Shown here: in pieces, positions 60,145 through 64,000 of the stretch
Layout of the letters: every line of letters begins with the position of its first letter
Numbering within the stretch: position 1 is the first letter of the stretch
DNA from: Pseudomonas mucoides
Lineage (GTDB): Bacteria; Pseudomonadota; Gammaproteobacteria; Pseudomonadales; Pseudomonadaceae
DNA length: 64,000 bases
Reading direction: 5' to 3'
Assembly: GCF_015461845.1 (NCBI RefSeq)
Contig: NZ_JACOPW010000006.1
Coordinates: 1-64,000, forward strand
Program-made: the position numbers and the translations under genes
The notes under the pieces: model-generated
Seen by the model: the letters and a program-made list of their open reading frames with translations, nothing else
Told to the model about the DNA's origin: nothing
Databases searched by the model: none

Positions 60145-61723
60145 GACCTCCAGTCCCGGCGGCAAACAGGCTCAGCGACTGCTGCGCCTCTATCACCTCT
60201 ACCGTTTAAGTATCGGCATCACCCTCGTGCTGTTGATGACCAGCAACCTGGACAACCAGTTGCTGGCGTTCGCCAATGACGACCTGTTGCGCAATGGCAG
60301 CTGGTTGTACCTGGTACTGAACATTCTGCTGGTGGTGTTCCTGGAAAACACCCGCCGGCCGGCGCAGCTGTTCAGCCTGGCGCTGGTCGATGTCTTGCTG
60401 CTCTGCGGTTTGTTCTACGCCGCGGGCGGAGTGGCCAGCGCCATCGGCAATCTGTTGATTGTGTCGGTGGCCATCAGCAATACCCTGCTGCGTGGGCGTG
60501 TCGGCCTGTTAATCGCCGCGGTCGGCGCGCTGGGCATCGTCAGTTTGAGCTTCCTCCTGAGCTTCAGCCATCCGGCCAGCCCCAACGATTACCTGCAAGT
60601 CGGCATGCTCGGCGCACTCTGTTTTGCCGCGGCTTTGCTGGTGCAAGGGCTGAGCAGACGCCTGGAAGTCAGCGAACACCTCGCCGAACAGCGAGCCGGC
60701 GAAGTGATGGGGCTCGAAACGCTCAATGCGCTGATCCTGCAACGCATGCGCACGGGCATTCTGGTGCTCGACGAACAGCGACGAGTGCAACTGGCCAATC
60801 ACAGCGCATTGATCCTGCTGGGGCACAAAGCACTCGACGGACGGCTGATCGACGATTTTTCCCCGACGCTGGTCGAACGTCTCCAGCTGTGGCTCAACAA
60901 TCCGATCTTGCGCCCGCAAAGCCTGAAAATCCCCGCCAGCGGCCTGGAGCTGCAACCCAGCTTCATTGCCCTGGACCAAAGCCCGAACCCACAAACCCTG
61001 GTTTTTCTCGAAGACATCGCTCAGGTTGCACAACAGGCGCAGCAATTGAAACTCGCCGCCCTCGGTCGACTGACGGCGGGTATTGCCCACGAAATCCGCA
61101 ATCCATTGGGTGCCATTAGTCATGCCGCGCAATTGCTGCGCGAATCCGAGGAACTCAACGGTGCGGATCGGCGTCTGACCCAGATTATTCAAGACCACTC
61201 TCAGCGAATGAATCGGGTTATCGAAAACGTCCTGCAACTGTCTCGCCGCCAGCAAACCGTCCCGCAACGGCTGGACCTGAAGCCGTGGCTGGAAAGGTTC
61301 GTTGCTGAAACCCGTGAGAACGCGAACGACGCCCAGCAGATCCACCTGCGTATGGGTTCCGGCGACTTCAACACCTTGATGGACCCAAACCAGCTCACCC
61401 AGGTCCTGGACAATTTGTTGCGAAATGCCTGGCGCCACAGCGCCCTGAATCACGACACGGCTCAGGTCTGGCTCGAGTTGTTTGTCGATACCGACAGCCA
61501 ATTGCCGGTTCTCGAAGTTGTGGACGACGGCCCCGGCGTGGCGCCCGACCAGCAGGGGCATTTGTTCGAGCCGTTTTTTACCACCAGTAGCCAAGGCACA
61601 GGCCTTGGGCTTTATCTGTCCCGTGAGCTGTGCGAAAGCAACCAGGCCCGCCTAGACTTCAAACCACGCCAAGGCGGCGGCTGCTTTCGCATCACTTTTG
61701 CTCACGGACGGAAACAAAGTTGA
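60113..61723 (+). CDS. pilS: Sensor histidine kinase PilS
   Basis: A 536-aa sensor that monitors PilA in the inner membrane and controls PilR. About six helices in the first 185 residues, then a linker/PAS-like part (residues 200-300), H326 in GIAHEIRNPLGAISHA, and ATPase motifs DDGPGV and GTGLGLYLS. Start could be TTG 60113 or GTG 60134; both overlap the previous gene. pilR starts 2 bp after its stop. Confidence 0.93.
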   Translation: MSKARAQVVAETSSPGGKQAQRLLRLYHLYRLSIGITLVLLMTSNLDNQLLAFANDDLLRNGSWLYLVLNILLVVFLENTRRPAQLFSLALVDVLLLCGLFYAAGGVASAIGNLLIVSVAISNTLLRGRVGLLIAAVGALGIVSLSFLLSFSHPASPNDYLQVGMLGALCFAAALLVQGLSRRLEVSEHLAEQRAGEVMGLETLNALILQRMRTGILVLDEQRRVQLANHSALILLGHKALDGRLIDDFSPTLVERLQLWLNNPILRPQSLKIPASGLELQPSFIALDQSPNPQTLVFLEDIAQVAQQAQQLKLAALGRLTAGIAHEIRNPLGAISHAAQLLRESEELNGADRRLTQIIQDHSQRMNRVIENVLQLSRRQQTVPQRLDLKPWLERFVAETRENANDAQQIHLRMGSGDFNTLMDPNQLTQVLDNLLRNAWRHSALNHDTAQVWLELFVDTDSQLPVLEVVDDGPGVAPDQQGHLFEPFFTTSSQGTGLGLYLSRELCESNQARLDFKPRQGGGCFRITFAHGRKQS

Positions 61724-61725
61724 AC

Positions 61726-63066
61726 ATGAGCCCACGGCCCAAAGTCCTGATCGTCGACGACGAACCGGATATCCGCGAACTCCTGGAAATAACCCTGGGA
61801 CGGATGAAACTCGATACCTTCAGTGCCCGCAACCTGGTCGACGCCCAAGCCTTGCTGGCCCGGGAAACCTTCGATCTGTGCCTGACCGACATGCGCCTGC
61901 CCGACGGCACCGGCCTTGAGCTCGTGCAACACATCCAGAAGCGTTACGCACAGGTGCCGGTGGCGATGATCACGGCCTACGGCAGCCTTGAAACAGCCAT
62001 TAACGCACTCAAGGCCGGCGCCTTCGACTTCCTGACCAAACCGGTCGACCTCACTCGCCTGCGGGAACTGGTCACCAGCGCCCTGCGCCTGCCTGCTCCA
62101 GCCGACGCCAGTACGGCGATTGATCGCCGGCTGCTGGGCAACTCGCTGCCCATGCGTAACCTGCGCAAACACATCGACAAACTCGCCCGCAGCCAGGCGC
62201 CGGTGTACATCAGCGGCGAGTCCGGCAGCGGCAAGGAGTTGGTTGCAAGACTGATCCACGAACAAGGCCCGCGAGCTCATCACCCCTTCGTCCCGGTCAA
62301 CTGTGGGGCGATTCCGTCAGAGCTGATGGAAAGCGAGTTCTTCGGGCATCGCAAAGGCAGTTTCAGCGGCGCCGTCGAAGACAAGCGCGGACTGTTCCAG
62401 GCCGCCCAGGGCGGCACGCTGTTCCTCGATGAAGTCGCGGATTTGCCGTTGGCGATGCAGGTCAAACTGCTGCGTGCGATTCAGGAAAAAGCCGTGCGCA
62501 GTATTGGCGAGCAACAGGAAACCGTGGTCGATGTGCGCATCCTTTGCGCCACCCATAAAGACCTTGAGGCCGAAATCGTCGCCGAGCGTTTTCGTCAGGA
62601 TTTGTACTACCGGCTCAACGTGATCGAACTGCGGGTTCCGCCCTTGCGCGAACGCCGTGACGACATCGAGGCATTGGCCAGCCATGTGCTCAAGCGCTTG
62701 GCGGCCGACAGCGGCCGACCTCCCGCGACACTCCATCCGCTCGCCCTGGATGCGCTCAAAAGCTATCGCTTTCCCGGCAATGTGCGGGAACTGGAGAACG
62801 TACTCGAACGGGCTCACACCTTGTGCGAGAACAAGCAGATCGAAACCAGCGATTTACGATTGGCCGACGGTAATTGCGCGGCAGAAGGCGGGGTGCCGGA
62901 CCTGACGCAGATCGACAATCTGGAAGACTATCTGGAAAACATCGAGCGCAAAGTCATCCTCCAGGCGCTGGAGGAAACCCGCTGGAACCGTACGGCGGCG
63001 GCTCAGCGGTTGAATTTGTCGTTCAGGTCGATGCGTTACAGGCTCAAAAAACTGGGCCTGGATTAA
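61726..63066 (+). CDS. pilR: Sigma54-dependent response regulator PilR
   Basis: A 446-aa NtrC-family activator of pilA. Receiver with D55 (CLTDMRLPD), AAA+ domain with Walker A GESGSGKE at 164-171, sigma54 loop GSFSGA at 211-216 (a variant of GAFTGA), Walker B GGTLFLDEV, and a Fis HTH at the end (NRTAAAQRLNLSFRSMRYRLKKLGL). The ATG at 61726 follows pilS. Its clear target is the -24/-12 promoter at 41.7 kb. Confidence 0.96.
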   Translation: MSPRPKVLIVDDEPDIRELLEITLGRMKLDTFSARNLVDAQALLARETFDLCLTDMRLPDGTGLELVQHIQKRYAQVPVAMITAYGSLETAINALKAGAFDFLTKPVDLTRLRELVTSALRLPAPADASTAIDRRLLGNSLPMRNLRKHIDKLARSQAPVYISGESGSGKELVARLIHEQGPRAHHPFVPVNCGAIPSELMESEFFGHRKGSFSGAVEDKRGLFQAAQGGTLFLDEVADLPLAMQVKLLRAIQEKAVRSIGEQQETVVDVRILCATHKDLEAEIVAERFRQDLYYRLNVIELRVPPLRERRDDIEALASHVLKRLAADSGRPPATLHPLALDALKSYRFPGNVRELENVLERAHTLCENKQIETSDLRLADGNCAAEGGVPDLTQIDNLEDYLENIERKVILQALEETRWNRTAAAQRLNLSFRSMRYRLKKLGLD

Positions 63067-63138
63067 GTGCCCCTTGGCGAGCAGGCTCCGGGCGGCGTTC
63101 CGACGAAGGCAATATGACAGTCGCCGTAGATCCTGCGA

Positions 63139-64000
63139 CTAGATACGCCCGACCGGTGCATAAGGCGTGGGATCAATAATCGGCTCACGCCCCAGCATCA
63201 CATCCGCAAACAACTGACACGACGCCGGCGCCAGCACCAGCCCGTTTCGGTAGTGCCCGCAATTGAGCCAAAGCCCTTCAAACCCCGGCACCTGACCGAT
63301 ATAAGGAATGCCTTCCGGCGAGCCCGGCCGCAATCCGGCCCAGTGCCCGACGACTTCGGCCTCCGCCAGCGCGGGAATCAACTCCACCGCCGATGCCTTC
63401 AGGCTTTCCAAAGCCGAATCGGTCGGCGTCTTGTCGTAGCCTTCATGCTCCAGCGTACTGCCGATCAGAATGTGCCCGTCGCGGCGGGGAATCGCGTAAC
63501 GCCCTTTGGCCAATACCATGCTCGGCAGAAAATCGGCCGCGCACTTGTACAGAATCATCTGCCCTTTTACCGGTTCGACCGGCAGCGCCAGGCCCAGCCC
63601 CTTGAGTAAATCTCCACTCCAGGCGCCAGCGGTCAGCACCACTTGATCGCCCTGAATGGCCCCCGTCGAAGTCTGCACGCCAACGACTTGATCGCCTTCA
63701 CGAATAAACCCGCTGACTTCGCACTGCTCATGGATGGTCACATTTGGCAGTGCCAGCAACGCAGCCTTCAGCGACTTCACCAGCCGCGGATTGCGCACAT
63801 TGGCCACATCGGCCATGTAGATCGCCCGCGAGAACCCCGTGCCCAATACTGGCACCGCATCGTGTGCCGCCGAGATATCCACAGCCCGCAGCGGGCGGTT
63901 TTCCCGTTTGGCCCACACCAGTGCCTCGGCTTCGTCATCCAGGTCCAGCCAGTACAGGCCGGTGGTGTGAACTTCAGGATCGACTCCGGTCGCAGCGAAC
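63139..64000 (-). CDS. thiO: Glycine oxidase ThiO (5' part beyond window)
   Basis: The C-terminal 286 residues of an FAD enzyme (DAO family) that oxidises glycine to the imine used for the thiazole of thiamine. Visible are LPVEPVKGQMILYK, RDGHILIGSTLEHEGYDK and the FAD-binding end LWLNCGHYRNGLVLAPASCQL. The reading frame runs past the right edge, so the start and GxGxxG motif are not in the window. Convergent with pilR. Confidence 0.93.
   Translation of the reverse strand, partial: FAATGVDPEVHTTGLYWLDLDDEAEALVWAKRENRPLRAVDISAAHDAVPVLGTGFSRAIYMADVANVRNPRLVKSLKAALLALPNVTIHEQCEVSGFIREGDQVVGVQTSTGAIQGDQVVLTAGAWSGDLLKGLGLALPVEPVKGQMILYKCAADFLPSMVLAKGRYAIPRRDGHILIGSTLEHEGYDKTPTDSALESLKASAVELIPALAEAEVVGHWAGLRPGSPEGIPYIGQVPGFEGLWLNCGHYRNGLVLAPASCQLFADVMLGREPIIDPTPYAPVGRI

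Noticed and set aside
63067..63138. REP-like fragment GGCGAGCAGGCTCC after pilR
   Set aside because: Single degenerate half-site without a partner arm; not enough for a REP call.
1..64000. CRISPR arrays, prophage, integrons or defence systems
   Set aside because: No regularly spaced direct repeats, integrase, transposase, restriction or toxin-antitoxin genes were seen.

Overview
The window is chromosomal DNA from a fluorescent Pseudomonas, most likely the P. fluorescens group. Support comes from the gene order (pssA-ilvC-ilvH-ilvI, prrF next to a heme-uptake operon, dksA-gluQ-cbrX-cbrA-cbrB-crcZ-pcnB-folK-panBCD-pgi-acs, pilABCD-coaE-yacG, clpB-pgeF-rluD-bamD-pilSR-thiO), the GC-rich codon use and several REP/REPIN palindromes. 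From memory, the layout matches two P. aeruginosa blocks (around PA4691-PA4739 and PA4525-PA4549) joined at about 41.1 kb. Nearly everything is core genome. I see no prophage, integron, CRISPR array or defence island; the only mobile-like DNA is a 158-bp MITE-like element and the REP palindromes.

Layout. 0-0.13 kb: an rRNA operon promoter firing leftwards out of the window. 0.13-6.1 kb (minus): msrQ-msrP periplasmic Met-SO repair, pssA, ilvC, ilvH, ilvI with a ~400-nt leader. 6.5-12.5 kb: DUF4124 protein, YqcC-like protein, TPR lipoprotein, PBP1b (mrcB), an aminoglycoside-phosphotransferase/P-loop kinase fusion and a pentapeptide protein. 12.7-17.3 kb: a TfoX-C-like protein, the Fur-regulated sRNA prrF1, the heme ABC transporter hmuTUV with a ChaN/PhuW lipoprotein, and a Rieske protein. 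17.2-21 kb: sfsA, an aminotransferase, dksA, gluQ.

21-26.3 kb is the carbon-catabolite control module: small membrane protein CbrX, sensor CbrA, sigma54 activator CbrB and its target sRNA crcZ. CrcZ has a clear -24/-12 promoter, GTAAC-type CbrB subsites and six AANAANAA motifs able to titrate Hfq/Crc. Next come pcnB, folK, panBCD, pgi, acs, an MpaB-family oxygenase, an rRNA methyltransferase-like gene, a large DUF748 (AsmA-like) protein, a DUF2845 protein and a BON protein with a candidate sigma54 promoter.

41-46.5 kb carries the type IV pilus core pilA / pilBCD plus coaE and yacG. PilS-PilR, which activate the sigma54 promoter in front of pilA, lie 19-22 kb away in the same window. 46.5-53.2 kb holds small conserved Pseudomonas genes, a type II NADH dehydrogenase-like protein, an exported EF-hand protein with tandem EGKCG motifs, and a chemoreceptor. 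53.3-53.8 kb is a tRNA cluster (Asn, Pro, Lys, Pro) with a strong promoter. 54-64 kb: clpB behind a sigma32-type promoter, the MITE-like element that supplies the last codons of pgeF, rluD, bamD, a PP0621-like gene, pilS, pilR and a thiO gene cut by the window edge.
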